Assembly (NCBI RefSeq): GCF_936925435.1
Contig: NZ_CAKZHQ010000024.1
Span: 62,001 to 126,000 of the forward strand
Length of the DNA: 64,000 nt
Source of the DNA: an uncultured Ramlibacter sp.
GTDB lineage: Bacteria; Pseudomonadota; Gammaproteobacteria; Burkholderiales; Burkholderiaceae_C
Direction of reading: 5' to 3'
Below the pieces are notes generated by a model. The model had not been told where the DNA came from. It did not search any database and saw nothing but the letters and a program-made list of their open reading frames with translations. Shown here one piece after another: positions 7,857 through 20,063 of the stretch. The position numbers and the translations under genes are program-made. How positions within the stretch are numbered: the stretch's first letter is position 1; the number at the start of each line of letters is the position of its first letter.

Positions 7857-8408
7857 TCATTGCGCCAGGGCGCAGCGGCGGGCGCGTGCCAGGTAGTGCG
7901 ACAGCGGCGGCGTTGTCAGGCCGCCCTCCTTGGCCAGGTCGTCCCAGATGCGCACGCGCACGGCCTGGATGGCCCCGGGCTGGCCGATGAAGGTCTGTGC
8001 CTGGTCTTCGCTGAAGATGCCGCCTTGCAGCACCAGCGAGCGCTTGGAGTCGGTCGACAGGGCGTCGTAGTAGCCCGGATGGGTGGCGCACAGATAGCGC
8101 TTGGCGTCCACATGCAGGCGGATGGGGTCGGTGACGGCGGCGCCGAACAGGCCACGCAGAAAGGGCAGGGCCCGGTACTGGTGCAGGTCGTCCACGCCCT
8201 GCAGGGTGGGGTTGGCGCCGAAGTCGTGCAGCATGTGGCCCAGGTCGTGCAGCAAGGCGGCTGTCACCAGCTCGTCCTCAGCGTCCTCGTTCTCGGCAAG
8301 CATGGCCGACTGCAGTGCATGCGCGAGCTGTGTGACGGGCTCGCCGTCGTACTGTTCGCCGCCCCGGGTGAGGAACAGTTGCTCGATATCAGGAAGGCTC
8401 AGCGCCAT
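7857..8408 (-). CDS. HD-domain mixed-valence diiron oxygenase, PhnZ-like (phosphonate-operon HD protein)
   Basis: 183 residues. It carries the HD motif HDLGH (His54, Asp55) and every position I would expect from the PhnZ iron site: His30, His54, Asp55, His76, His99 and Asp156. Tyr20 and Glu23 (QYDGEP) match the substrate-gating Tyr and Glu of PhnZ. PhnZ oxidatively cleaves 2-amino-1-hydroxyethylphosphonate to glycine and phosphate. HD proteins of this kind are a recurrent member of phosphonate operons. No PhnY*-type 2-oxoglutarate dioxygenase, which normally supplies the hydroxylated substrate, is visible here, so the true substrate is open. Translated 16 bp after phnY. Confidence 0.85.
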   Translation of the reverse strand: MALSLPDIEQLFLTRGGEQYDGEPVTQLAHALQSAMLAENEDAEDELVTAALLHDLGHMLHDFGANPTLQGVDDLHQYRALPFLRGLFGAAVTDPIRLHVDAKRYLCATHPGYYDALSTDSKRSLVLQGGIFSEDQAQTFIGQPGAIQAVRVRIWDDLAKEGGLTTPPLSHYLARARRCALAQ

Positions 8409-8424
8409 GGCGACCTCTTGAAGT

Positions 8425-9882
8425 TCAGACCCAGGGCAGCGAATAGGTCTTGAGATTGGTGAAGCTTTTCATCGCTTCCTGCACCCCTTCCTTGTAGCCC
8501 AGGCCCGAGTCCTTGATGCCACCGAAGGGCGTGAGCTCCAGCCTGTAGCCCGGCACCTCGCGCACATTGACGCTGCCCACATGCAGCTCATTGATGAAGC
8601 GGGTGATGTAGTCCAGGCGGTTGGTGCACACCGAGCTGGACAGGCCGTAGGCCGTGCCGTTGGAGATGGCGATGGCCTCGTCAATGGTCTTGAAGCGGAT
8701 GATGGGCGAGACCGGGCCGAAGGTCTCTTCCCGCGCCACCGTCATCTCCGGCATGACGTTGTCGATCACCGTGGGCGCGTACAGCGCGCCGCTGCGCTGG
8801 TTGCCCACCAGCAGGCGGGCGCCCTGGCCCACGGCCTCCTGCACGCGCTCCTCGAAGGAACGGGCCGCCGCCTCGTCGATCACCGTGCCCATCTCGTTGG
8901 CCTTGTCCATGGGGTCGCCGAACTTCCAGGCCCGGGTTTTCTCCACCACCTGCTCGGTGAAGCGGCCAGCGACGGCCTCGTGCACCAGCATGCGCTTGAC
9001 GGCCGTGCAGCGCTGGCCGGAGTTCTTGTACGAGCCCTGCACCGCCAGTGTCGACGCTTCGTCGATGTCGGCGTCCTCCATCACGATGATGGGGTCATTG
9101 CCGCCCAGCTCCAGCACCACGCGGCGGTAGCCGGCTTTGGCGGCGATGTACTTTCCGATGGCGACGCCGCCGGTGAAGGTCACCAGATCGACCATCGGGT
9201 TGGTGATCAGCTCGTCGGCGATCTCGCGTGGGTCACCCGTCACCACGCTGAGCATCTCGGGCGGCAGGCCTGCCTCGTACAGGATGTCGGCGAACAGGAT
9301 GGCCGAGAACGGCACCTTCTCCGAGGGCTTGAGCACCATGCGGTTGTTGGTGGCGATGGACGGCACGACCTTGTGCGCCACCTGGTTCATCGGGTGGTTG
9401 AAGGGTGTGATGGCGGTGATCACGCCCAGCAGGGGCGAGCGCTGGGTGTAGACGCGGCGCTTCTTGCCGTGCGGCGTCAGGTCGCAGCTGAAGATCTGGC
9501 CGTCGTCCCTGAGCGCCTCGGTGGCGCCGAACAGCAGCACGTCGGACACGCGGCCGGCCTCGTAGATGGCGTCCTTGATGCACAGGCCGGCTTCGGCGGT
9601 GATCAGGGCGGCCACTTCATGGAGGCGGTCGCGGATGATGGCGGCGGCCTTGTTGAGGATGGCGGCGCGCTCGTAGCGCGTCAGCTTGGGCTGGCAGGCA
9701 TGGGCGATGGCGAAGGCCTCGCGCACCTCCTCCAGCGTGGCCTTGGGCACGCTGCCGATGGCCTGGCCGGTGTAGGGGTTGCCGACCTCGATCGCGCGTT
9801 CACGGCCGGCCCCGACCTTGCGGCCGGCGATGCGCATGGCGTCCAGGCCCTTGTCGCGGATGTAGCTGGAGATGTCACTCAT
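8425..9882 (-). CDS. phnY: Phosphonoacetaldehyde dehydrogenase
   Basis: 485-residue NAD(P)-dependent aldehyde dehydrogenase. VLELGGNDP carries the general-base Glu and NSGQRCTAVKR the catalytic Cys. The Arg-rich Cys loop and the position directly downstream of a phosphonoacetate hydrolase gene (14 bp) identify it as the enzyme oxidising phosphonoacetaldehyde to phosphonoacetate, the middle step of the PhnW-PhnY-PhnA pathway. Start at 9882 (MSDISSYIRDKG); a longer overlapping frame upstream is out of register with phnA and is not used. This PhnY is the aldehyde dehydrogenase, not the unrelated dioxygenase PhnY*. Confidence 0.88.
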   Translation of the reverse strand: MSDISSYIRDKGLDAMRIAGRKVGAGRERAIEVGNPYTGQAIGSVPKATLEEVREAFAIAHACQPKLTRYERAAILNKAAAIIRDRLHEVAALITAEAGLCIKDAIYEAGRVSDVLLFGATEALRDDGQIFSCDLTPHGKKRRVYTQRSPLLGVITAITPFNHPMNQVAHKVVPSIATNNRMVLKPSEKVPFSAILFADILYEAGLPPEMLSVVTGDPREIADELITNPMVDLVTFTGGVAIGKYIAAKAGYRRVVLELGGNDPIIVMEDADIDEASTLAVQGSYKNSGQRCTAVKRMLVHEAVAGRFTEQVVEKTRAWKFGDPMDKANEMGTVIDEAAARSFEERVQEAVGQGARLLVGNQRSGALYAPTVIDNVMPEMTVAREETFGPVSPIIRFKTIDEAIAISNGTAYGLSSSVCTNRLDYITRFINELHVGSVNVREVPGYRLELTPFGGIKDSGLGYKEGVQEAMKSFTNLKTYSLPWV

Positions 9883-9896
9883 GGCTTGTGCGTGGG

Positions 9897-11841
<1,945 letters not shown>

Positions 11842-11868
11842 GCCCCGAATTAAAGCAGCATTCGCCAG

Positions 11869-11904
11869 ATTGTCAACAATCTGCAAAAAACAATTGACAA
11901 CAAT
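11869..11904. promoter_or_regulatory. Paired 12-bp GntR operator candidates in the divergent phosphonate promoter region
   Basis: ATTGTCAACAAT at 11869-11880 and ATTGACAACAAT at 11893-11904 differ at one position and have starts 24 bp apart, near two helical turns. Both resemble TTGT-NN-ACAA sites typical of FCD GntR proteins. They lie 28 bp upstream of the regulator gene start and about 130 bp upstream of the ABC binding protein gene, in a locally AT-rich patch. Repression of both operons by the adjacent GntR is inferred. Confidence 0.65.
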
Positions 11905-12030
11905 TTGCGTGCGGATTTAAATGAAGTCAGACGCGTGAGGCGAGGGAGGTCGCAACAGACCAGTGCCATCGCGCCGTCATTTCCTGTTCCCGGCATCGAC
12001 ATCTTTTTTGTTCTGAAGAGGAGTTACCGA

Positions 12031-13068
12031 ATGCGTCCGTCTCTTGCACTCAAATCCCTTGCCTTCGCCATCGCCGCCGTATGCGCCGGCGCGGCCTTCG
12101 CCCAGAAGACCCAGCTGCTGGTCTACACGGCGCTGGAGACCGACCAGCTCAAGGCCTACCAGGAGGGCTTCAACAAGTCCAACCCGGACATCGAGATCAA
12201 GTGGGTGCGCGACTCCACCGGCGTCATCACCGCCAAGCTGCTGGCCGAGAAGGCCAATCCGCAGGCCGACGCGGTGATGGGTGTGGCCGCTTCCAGCCTG
12301 GCGCTGCTCGACAGCCAGGGCATGCTCATTCCCTACGCGCCGCTCAACCTCGACGGCATCATGAGCCAGTACAAGGACAAGAAGACGCCGCCGGCCTGGT
12401 TCGGCATGGACGTCTGGGGCGCCACGATCTGCTTCAACACGGTCGAAGCCCAGAAGAAGAACATCCCCAAGCCGGAAACCTGGAAAGACCTGACCAAGCC
12501 GGTCTACAAGGGCCAGGTCGTCATGCCCAACCCGGCTTCCAGCGGCACCGGCTACTTCGATGTCACCGCCTGGCTCTCGCTGTTCGGCGACGACAAGGGC
12601 AAGGGCGGCGGCTGGAAGTACATGGACGGCCTGCACGAGAACATCGCCCAGTACACGCATTCGGGCTCCAAGCCCTGCAACATGGCGGCCTCCGGTGAGT
12701 TCGTGGTCGGCATCTCCTTCGAGTACCGCGGCAACGCCAACAAGGCCAAGGGCGCGCCCATCGACCTGGTGTTCCCCAAGGAAGGCCTGGGCTGGGACCT
12801 GGAAGCCTTCGCCATCCACAAGGGCACGAAGAAGCTGGAGGCCGCCAAGAAGCTGGCCGACTGGGCATCGAGCAAGGACGCGATGATGCTGTACGGCAAG
12901 AACTTCGCCATCACCGCCCAGCCCGGCCTGGCGCCGCCGCTGGCCAACGTGCCCAAGGACTACGAGGCCCGCCTGGTGAAGATGGACTTCAAGTGGGCCG
13001 CCGACAACCGCGAGCGCATCCTCGACGAGTGGACCAAGCGCTACAACTCCAAATCGGAAAAGCGCTGA
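12031..13068 (+). CDS. phnS: 2-aminoethylphosphonate ABC transporter substrate-binding protein
   Basis: 345-residue periplasmic receptor of the iron/spermidine-type (family 1) fold. A classical signal peptide (MRPSLALKSLAFAIAAV, cleaved near AFA-QK) precedes LLVYTALETDQLKAY. The match to the putative aminoethylphosphonate receptor family rests on context: ATPase, fused permease and phnW follow in order. A good ribosome-binding site (AAGAGGAG, 12016-12023) supports the start at 12031. A hairpin follows the stop codon, as is common after abundant binding proteins. The symbol follows PhnS usage; the ligand was not read from the sequence. Confidence 0.82.
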   Translation: MRPSLALKSLAFAIAAVCAGAAFAQKTQLLVYTALETDQLKAYQEGFNKSNPDIEIKWVRDSTGVITAKLLAEKANPQADAVMGVAASSLALLDSQGMLIPYAPLNLDGIMSQYKDKKTPPAWFGMDVWGATICFNTVEAQKKNIPKPETWKDLTKPVYKGQVVMPNPASSGTGYFDVTAWLSLFGDDKGKGGGWKYMDGLHENIAQYTHSGSKPCNMAASGEFVVGISFEYRGNANKAKGAPIDLVFPKEGLGWDLEAFAIHKGTKKLEAAKKLADWASSKDAMMLYGKNFAITAQPGLAPPLANVPKDYEARLVKMDFKWAADNRERILDEWTKRYNSKSEKR

Positions 13069-13081
13069 CCCGTCCTGAGCC

Positions 13082-13107
13082 GGCCGCGGCGCTGTGCGCC
13101 CGCGGCC
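13082..13107 (+). terminator. Intercistronic hairpin after the binding protein gene
   Basis: GGCCGCGG (13082-13089) pairs perfectly with CCGCGGCC (13100-13107) around a 10-nt loop and is followed by TTT only. It lies between the receptor and ATPase genes. It could act as a partial terminator or an mRNA-stabilising structure that lets the receptor be made in excess. Confidence 0.5.
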
Positions 13108-13123
13108 TTTGCCGGTTGCCTGC

Positions 13124-14176
<1,053 letters not shown>

Positions 14177-14184
14177 GCAGGTTC

Positions 14185-15897
14185 ATGACCGTCCTGTCGC
14201 AACCCGGCTCCGAGATCCGCCAGAAGGCGCACTGGAGCGACCGTCTCGCCTATGCCGCGCTGGCGGTGGTGGGCCTGGTGCTCATCGCCTTCCTGGCCTT
14301 TCCGCTGTTCGCCATCCTGAGCCAGTCGTTCCAGGGCAAGAACGGCGAGCCCGTCGGCCTGGCCAATTTCATCGCCTATGCCCGCACGCCGGACCTGCTG
14401 CAAAGTCTGTGGAACAGCGTCTGGGTGGCGGCCATGGTCACGGCCATCGTGGTGCCGCTGACATTCACCTTCGCCTACGCGATCACGCGCTCCTGCATGC
14501 GGTTCAAGGGGTTGTTCCGTGGCATCACCCTGATCCCGCTGCTGGCGCCTTCGCTGCTGTCGGCCATCTCGCTGATCTACTGGTTCGGCAACCAGGGCGC
14601 GCTCAAGAGCTGGATGCCGGCCCTGGGTCTGGACGGCATCTACGGCGCGCAGGGCATCGTCATCGCCGAATGCTTCGCGCTGTTCCCGCACACGCTGATG
14701 ATCCTGGTGACGGCGCTGACGCTGGCCGATGCCCGCCTCTACGAAGCGGCCGACGCCATGGGCACGACGGCGGCGCGCAAGTTCTTCACCATCACCCTGC
14801 CCGGCGCCAAGTACGGCCTGATTTCGGCGGCGCTGGTGACCTTCACCCTGGTCGTCACCGACTTCGGCATCCCCAAGGTGGTGGGCGGCAACTTCAACAT
14901 GCTGGCCACCGATGTCTTCAAGCTGGTCATCGGCCAGCAGGACTTCTCCAAGGGCGCGGTTGTCGCCATCTTGCTGCTGGCGCCGGCCGTGTTCACCTTC
15001 GGCATTGACTTCCTGATCCAGCGCAAGCAGACCGCCATGCTCGGCGCGCGCGCCGTGCCCTACCGGCCCAGCCCCTCGCGCGGCTTCGACGCCGCGATGA
15101 CGGCTTACTGCGTGCTCATCGCGCTGTTGATGCTGGCGATGCTGGGCATGGCCATCTTCGCGTCCTTTGCCAGCTTCTGGCCGTACAACCTCACGCCCAG
15201 CTTCAAGCACTATGTGTACGGCCTGGTGGAAAACGAAGTGGGCGAGGGCTTCATCAACAGCATCAAGATGGCGGCCGGCACGGCGGTGTTCGGTACCGCC
15301 CTGGTCTTTGGCAGCGCCTACCTGCTCGAAAAGACCCGCGGCATGGCGCCGCTGCGCGCCTTCGTGCGGCTGATGGCCATGCTGCCGATGGCGGTTCCCG
15401 GCCTGGTCCTGGGCCTGGGCTACATCTTCTTTTTCAACCTGCCGGACAACCCGCTCAACGGCCTGTACCACACGCTCACCCTGCTCACGCTGTGCACCAT
15501 CGTTCACTTCTACACGACGGGCCACCTGACCGCCATCACCGCGCTCAAGGCGCTGGACCCGGAGTTCGAAGCGGTGTCGGCCTCGCTCAAGGTGCCGTTT
15601 TTCAAGACCTTCTGGCGCGTCACCCTGCCGATCTGCACGCCGGCCCTGGTGGACATCGCCCGCTACTTTTTCATCAACGCCATGACAACGATCTCGGCCG
15701 TGGTGTTCCTGTATTCGCCGGAAACCAAGGTCGCCTCGATCGCCATCCTGAACATGGACGAGGCCGGCGAGCTGGGACCGGCCGCCGCCATGGCGGTGCT
15801 GATCCTGGGCATCTCCTCGGTCGCCACCGTGCTCTTCATGTTGCTGGGCAAATGGGTGGACAAGCGGACCCAGGCCTGGCGCACCACGACCCGTTGA
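14185..15897 (+). CDS. phnU: 2-aminoethylphosphonate ABC transporter permease (two fused permease domains)
   Basis: 570 residues with about twelve membrane segments in two BPD_transp_1 domains. Each half carries an EAA-like cytoplasmic loop: [17 protein letters not shown] and PGAKYGL in the first, [18 protein letters not shown] in the second. Fusion of both permease halves is typical of the iron(III)/phosphonate-type importers in burkholderial phosphonate loci. It lies 22 bp upstream of phnW. Inner membrane. Confidence 0.87.
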   Translation: MTVLSQPGSEIRQKAHWSDRLAYAALAVVGLVLIAFLAFPLFAILSQSFQGKNGEPVGLANFIAYARTPDLLQSLWNSVWVAAMVTAIVVPLTFTFAYAITRSCMRFKGLFRGITLIPLLAPSLLSAISLIYWFGNQGALKSWMPALGLDGIYGAQGIVIAECFALFPHTLMILVTALTLADARLYEAADAMGTTAARKFFTITLPGAKYGLISAALVTFTLVVTDFGIPKVVGGNFNMLATDVFKLVIGQQDFSKGAVVAILLLAPAVFTFGIDFLIQRKQTAMLGARAVPYRPSPSRGFDAAMTAYCVLIALLMLAMLGMAIFASFASFWPYNLTPSFKHYVYGLVENEVGEGFINSIKMAAGTAVFGTALVFGSAYLLEKTRGMAPLRAFVRLMAMLPMAVPGLVLGLGYIFFFNLPDNPLNGLYHTLTLLTLCTIVHFYTTGHLTAITALKALDPEFEAVSASLKVPFFKTFWRVTLPICTPALVDIARYFFINAMTTISAVVFLYSPETKVASIAILNMDEAGELGPAAAMAVLILGISSVATVLFMLLGKWVDKRTQAWRTTTR

Positions 15898-15919
15898 ACC
15901 CCGACTGACAGAGAACAAC

Positions 15920-17038
15920 ATGGACAGAGACAAGATCCTCCTGACGCCCGGCCCGCTGACCACCACGCTGCGTACCAAGCTCGCCATGCTGCGCGATTGG
16001 GGATCGTGGGACGCGGACTTCAACGCCGTCACGGCGCGCGTGCGCCAGAGTCTGCTCAAGATCATCCACGGCGAGGACAGCCACGTGGTGGTTCCGCTGC
16101 AGGGCAGCGGCACGTTCAGCGTGGAAGCGGCGGTGGCCACTGTCGTGCCGCGCGACGGCCATGTGTTGGTGCTGGACAACGGCGCCTACTGCAAGCGGGC
16201 CGCGCGCCTGACAACGCTGATGGGCCGCCGCTGCACGGTGCTGGACTTCGACGAGGCAGCCCCCGTCGATGCGGCGGCACTCGAAGCGGCACTGAAGGCC
16301 GACGCCAGCATCAGCCACGTGGTGCTGATCCATTGCGAGACCGGCGCCGGCGTGCACAACCCCCTGCAGGCGGTGGCCGATGTCTGCGAGCAGCACGGCA
16401 AGGGACTGATCGTCGACGCCATGAGTTCCTTCGCGGCCCTGCCCATCGATGCGCGCGCGGTTCGCTTCGACGCCCTGGTCGCCGCCAGCGGCAAGTGCCT
16501 GGAAGGCGTGCCCGGCATGGGATTTGTCTTTCTGCGCAAGGCCATCCTGGACGGCTGCGCCGGCCGCAGCCAGTCGCTGGCCATGGACCTGCACGACCAG
16601 TACGTCTACATGGAAAAGACCGGCCAGTGGCGCTTCACGCCGCCCACCCACGTGGTGGTGGCGCTGGCCGAAGCCATTGCCCAGTTCGAGGAAGAGGGCG
16701 GCCAGCCGGCGCGGCTGGCGCGTTACACCCGCAACTACCAGACGCTGGTCCACGGCATGGCCCGGCTGGGCTTCATGCCCTTCCTGGACCCGTCGGTGCA
16801 GGCGCCCATCATCGTCACCTTCCATGCCCCGGGCGATGCGCGCTACGACTTCAAGGCCTTCTACGCCGCCGCCCGCGCGCGCGGCTTCCTGCTCTACCCG
16901 GGCAAGCTCACACAGGTCGAAACTTTTCGCGTAGGCTGTATCGGCGCGATCGGCAGCGACGAAATGGAGCAGGCAGTCCACGCTGTTGCCCTCGCACTGG
17001 AAGACATGGGTATCGCCTCGGGCGAGCCCGCGATCTGA
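15920..17038 (+). CDS. phnW: 2-aminoethylphosphonate--pyruvate transaminase
   Basis: 372-residue PLP enzyme, class V aminotransferase fold. It opens [11 protein letters not shown] as in PhnW. The glycine-rich PLP contact is [10 protein letters not shown], the PLP aspartate lies in IVDAMSSF, and the Schiff-base lysine is Lys192 in [12 protein letters not shown], a PhnW signature. It transfers the amino group of 2-aminoethylphosphonate to pyruvate, giving phosphonoacetaldehyde and alanine. The product feeds PhnY and PhnA of the divergent operon. It lies directly after the transporter, with the ligase gene 22 bp downstream. Confidence 0.93.
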   Translation: MDRDKILLTPGPLTTTLRTKLAMLRDWGSWDADFNAVTARVRQSLLKIIHGEDSHVVVPLQGSGTFSVEAAVATVVPRDGHVLVLDNGAYCKRAARLTTLMGRRCTVLDFDEAAPVDAAALEAALKADASISHVVLIHCETGAGVHNPLQAVADVCEQHGKGLIVDAMSSFAALPIDARAVRFDALVAASGKCLEGVPGMGFVFLRKAILDGCAGRSQSLAMDLHDQYVYMEKTGQWRFTPPTHVVVALAEAIAQFEEEGGQPARLARYTRNYQTLVHGMARLGFMPFLDPSVQAPIIVTFHAPGDARYDFKAFYAAARARGFLLYPGKLTQVETFRVGCIGAIGSDEMEQAVHAVALALEDMGIASGEPAI

Positions 17039-17060
17039 GCCCACCAACCTGAGGAAGACC

Positions 17061-18416
17061 ATGGCCCCCAAAGTCCATCCAGCGCTCGCTGCCGTGCGCA
17101 AGTCCGGCGCCAACAAGGTCAAGGTGGCGGTCAGCGACATCGACGGCGTCCTGCGCGGCAAGTACCTGCACAAGGGCAAGTTCGAGGGCGCGGTCGATGG
17201 CGGCTTCGGCTTCTGCGACGTGGTGCTGGGCTGGGACATGACGGACACCTGCTACGACAACACTCAGGTGACGGGCTGGCAGCATGGCTTTCCCGATGCT
17301 CTGGCGCGGCTGGACCTGTCCACGCACCGCAAGGTGCCCTGGGACAAGGGCGTCGATTTCTTCCTGGGTGAGTTCGTCAACGCGGACGGCACGCCGCATG
17401 CGGTGTGCCCGCGCCAAACCCTCAAGCGCGTTCTCAAACGCGCCGAGAAGATGGGCTTCATGCCGATGACGGGGATGGAGTTCGAGTGGTTCAATTTCCT
17501 GGAGACGCCGCAGAGCTGGGCCGCCAAGAAGGGCGTGGGCCCGGAACAGCTCACGCCAGGCATGTTCGGCTATTCGCTGCTGCGCATGAACCAGAACCAG
17601 GGCTTCTTCAATGCGCTGATGGACGAGATGCAGGCCTTCGACGTGCCGATCGAAGGCCTGCACACCGAGACCGGTCCCGGCGTCTACGAAGTGGCCATAG
17701 CCTTTTCCGAAGCTCTGGCACAGGCCGACCGCGCCATCCTGTTCAAGACCGGCGCCAAGGAGATCGGCGCGCGCTTTGGCATCATGCCCAGCTTCATGGC
17801 CAAGCCCAACCAGCAGCTGCCCGGCTGCAGCGGCCACATCCACCAGAGCCTGTCGGACGGCAAGACCAATCTCTTCTACGACGCGAAGAGCCCGCGCAAG
17901 ATGAGCAAGCTTTTCGAGAGCTACGTCGCCGGGCAGGTGGCCTGCATGATGGAGTTCGGGCCGATGATCTGGCCGACCATCAACAGCTACAAGCGCCTGG
18001 TTGACGGCTTCTGGGCGCCGGTCAAGCCGACCTGGGGCATGGACAACCGCACGGCGAGCTTTCGCGTCATTGCCGGCAGCCCGAAGGCGACGCGGCTGGA
18101 AACCCGCTGCCCCGGCGCGGACGTGAATCCCTACCTGGCCATGGCCGCCGTGATCGCGGCCGGCCTGCACGGGGTCGAGAAGGGCCTGAAGCTGGGCGCG
18201 CCCATCACCGGCACCAACGCCGGCGCTGAAAAAATTCCGCGCGCGCCGCGCACACTGATCGAAACCACCCGCATCTTCGAGAAGTCGGCGATCGCCCGCG
18301 ACTGGCTGGGCGACACCTTCGTCGACCACTTTGCCGCCACCCGCGACTGGGAGTGGCGCCAGTGGCTGGACGGCGTGACCGACTGGGAGTTGAAGCGCTA
18401 TTTCGAGATCATCTGA
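17061..18416 (+). CDS. Glutamine synthetase-like ligase (gamma-glutamyl-amine ligase, PuuA-like)
   Basis: 451 residues of type-I-like glutamine synthetase fold. Metal and substrate motifs are visible: TGMEFEWF, LHTETGPGVYEVA, GCSGHIHQSL, NRTASFRV and RLETRCPGADVNPYLAMA. The N-terminal beta-grasp includes SDIDGVLRGKYL. It lacks the adenylylation Tyr motif of housekeeping GlnA, and its DIDGVLRGK and CSGHIHQS variants point to the PuuA-like group, which joins glutamate to amines. A GAGGAAG ribosome-binding site precedes the start. Downstream genes encode a matching hydrolase and an aldehyde dehydrogenase. The amine substrate is unknown; a phosphonate-derived amine is possible given phnW next door. 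Confidence 0.82.
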   Translation: MAPKVHPALAAVRKSGANKVKVAVSDIDGVLRGKYLHKGKFEGAVDGGFGFCDVVLGWDMTDTCYDNTQVTGWQHGFPDALARLDLSTHRKVPWDKGVDFFLGEFVNADGTPHAVCPRQTLKRVLKRAEKMGFMPMTGMEFEWFNFLETPQSWAAKKGVGPEQLTPGMFGYSLLRMNQNQGFFNALMDEMQAFDVPIEGLHTETGPGVYEVAIAFSEALAQADRAILFKTGAKEIGARFGIMPSFMAKPNQQLPGCSGHIHQSLSDGKTNLFYDAKSPRKMSKLFESYVAGQVACMMEFGPMIWPTINSYKRLVDGFWAPVKPTWGMDNRTASFRVIAGSPKATRLETRCPGADVNPYLAMAAVIAAGLHGVEKGLKLGAPITGTNAGAEKIPRAPRTLIETTRIFEKSAIARDWLGDTFVDHFAATRDWEWRQWLDGVTDWELKRYFEII

Positions 18417-18423
18417 GGCCGAC

Positions 18424-18927
18424 ATGCAAGTGCGCCGCCTTGCCGCCAGCGATGCCCCGGCTTACCGGCCATTGCGGCTGCGCGCCTTGCGTGAGCACCC
18501 CGAGGCGTTCACCTCCAGCCACGAGGAAAACCTCAGCCTGCCACTGGCCGAGACCGAGAAGCGCCTGGCCTCGGCCACCATCAGCATGTGGGGCGCCTTC
18601 CAGGCCGGCGTGCTGTGCGGCGCCATCGGCCTGGAGCGCGAAACCCGCATCAAGAACCGCCACAAGGCCAGCCTGGTGGCCATGTATGTCGCGCCCGAAC
18701 ACGCCGGCCTGGGGGTGGGCCGCGCCCTGGTCGATGCCCTGGTCCGTGAAGCACGGACAGAGGGCCTGGAGCTGCTGGTGCTCACCGTCACCGCCGGCAA
18801 TGCCAGCGCCACCCACCTGTACGAAAGCGCGGGCTTTCGCTCCTTCGGCATCGAGCCGCGCGCCATCAAGGTGGACGGCCAGGCTTTCGCCAAGAACCAC
18901 ATGTACCTTGAATTGAGCCCACGATGA
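18424..18927 (+). CDS. GNAT family N-acetyltransferase
   Basis: 167 residues with the acetyl-CoA binding region AMYVAPEHAGLGVGRALVDALV (positions about 89-109, Q/RxxGxG/A type) and the C-terminal YESAGFRSFGIEPRAIK motif. It lies 7 bp after the ligase gene and overlaps the alcohol dehydrogenase gene by 4 bp. Phosphonate loci often contain the acetyltransferase PhnO, which acetylates aminoalkylphosphonates. This protein is somewhat longer than PhnO and could equally act on other amines. Confidence 0.82.
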   Translation: MQVRRLAASDAPAYRPLRLRALREHPEAFTSSHEENLSLPLAETEKRLASATISMWGAFQAGVLCGAIGLERETRIKNRHKASLVAMYVAPEHAGLGVGRALVDALVREARTEGLELLVLTVTAGNASATHLYESAGFRSFGIEPRAIKVDGQAFAKNHMYLELSPR

Positions 18928-20057
18928 GCATCAACAGCTTTGCCTTTCCCACCGCCATCCAGTTCGGGCCCGGCGCCCGCAAGAAGGTCGGTCCGCACCT
19001 GCTCCAGCAGGGCTTCAAGCGCCCGCTGATCGTCACCGACAAGGCGCTGGCCGCGCTGCCGGTGCTGGCCGAGTTCAAGACCCACCTGCAAGGCCTGGAT
19101 GTGGCGGTTTTCGGCGGCGTCTTCGGCAACCCGACGGCCAGCCAGGCCATGGCTGGCTCGGAGGCGTTCAAGGCGCACAACGCCGACTGCGTGATCGGCT
19201 TTGGCGGCGGCGCCGCGCTGGACGTGGCCAAGGTGGTGGGCATCACCGCCACCCATGAAGGCCACATCATCGAATACGCCTGGGACCATCCCCAGGTGCG
19301 GCCCATCGCCAAGGAGTTGCCCTATTTCGTCGCCCTGCCCACCACCTCGGGCACGGGCTCCGAGGTCGGCCGCTCCTCGGTGATCAGCGAGGACGACAGC
19401 CACCTCAAGCGCATCATCTTCAGCGCCAAGGTGCTGGCCAAGGTGGTCTTTGCCGACCCGGAGCTGACCCAGGGTCTGCCGCCGCACGTGACGGCCGCCA
19501 CAGGCATGGACGCGCTGACCCACAACATCGAGAGCTACCTGTCGCCGGCCTACCACCCGCTGTGTGACGGCATCGCGCTGGAAGGCACGCGCATCGCGGC
19601 GCGCGCCCTGCTGACCGCGGTCAAGGAGCCCGGCAACCTGCAGGCGCGCGGCGACATGATGATGGCCTCGATGATGGGCGCCATCGCCTTCCAGAAAGAC
19701 CTGGGCGCGGTGCATTCCTGCGCCCATGCCCTGGGCGCTGTCTGCGACCTGCACCACGGCCTGGCCAACGCGCTGATGATCGATGCGGTGCTGGCATGGA
19801 ATTACGAGGCCGTGCCGGCCAAGTTCGACGAGCTGGCCCATGTCTGCGGCGTGGCCGGCGGCGGCAAGGCCTTTGTGCCCTGGCTGCGCGAGCTCAAGGC
19901 CCAGGTGGGCATCGCCGGTGGCCTGAAGGCGCACGGCGTCAAGCCCGAGCACATGGCGCGCCTGGTGGAGATTGCCGTGGCCGACATCTGCCACCAGACC
20001 AATCCGCGGCCGGTGACGGCGGCGGACTTCCAGCGCCTGTTCGAGGCGGCAATGTAA
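18924..20057 (+). CDS. Iron-containing alcohol dehydrogenase (phosphonate-associated type)
   Basis: 377 residues, group III Fe-ADH. The NAD(P) motif GGGAALDVAK, PTTSGTGSEVG and the metal-site run GMDALTHNIE and SCAHALG (metal His) are all present. Iron ADHs are recurrent in aminoethylphosphonate loci, where they may interconvert phosphonoacetaldehyde and 2-hydroxyethylphosphonate. Here the gene overlaps the GNAT gene (ATGA) and precedes the 80-bp intergenic repeat. The role is inferred from context; the fold is secure. Confidence 0.85.
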   Translation: MSINSFAFPTAIQFGPGARKKVGPHLLQQGFKRPLIVTDKALAALPVLAEFKTHLQGLDVAVFGGVFGNPTASQAMAGSEAFKAHNADCVIGFGGGAALDVAKVVGITATHEGHIIEYAWDHPQVRPIAKELPYFVALPTTSGTGSEVGRSSVISEDDSHLKRIIFSAKVLAKVVFADPELTQGLPPHVTAATGMDALTHNIESYLSPAYHPLCDGIALEGTRIAARALLTAVKEPGNLQARGDMMMASMMGAIAFQKDLGAVHSCAHALGAVCDLHHGLANALMIDAVLAWNYEAVPAKFDELAHVCGVAGGGKAFVPWLRELKAQVGIAGGLKAHGVKPEHMARLVEIAVADICHQTNPRPVTAADFQRLFEAAM

Positions 20058-20063
20058 AAATGT

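Noticed and set aside
11868..11905. Pho box for phosphate-starvation control of the phosphonate operons
   Set aside because: The repeats are TTGT-type palindromes next to a GntR gene and do not match the CTGTCAT direct-repeat Pho box.
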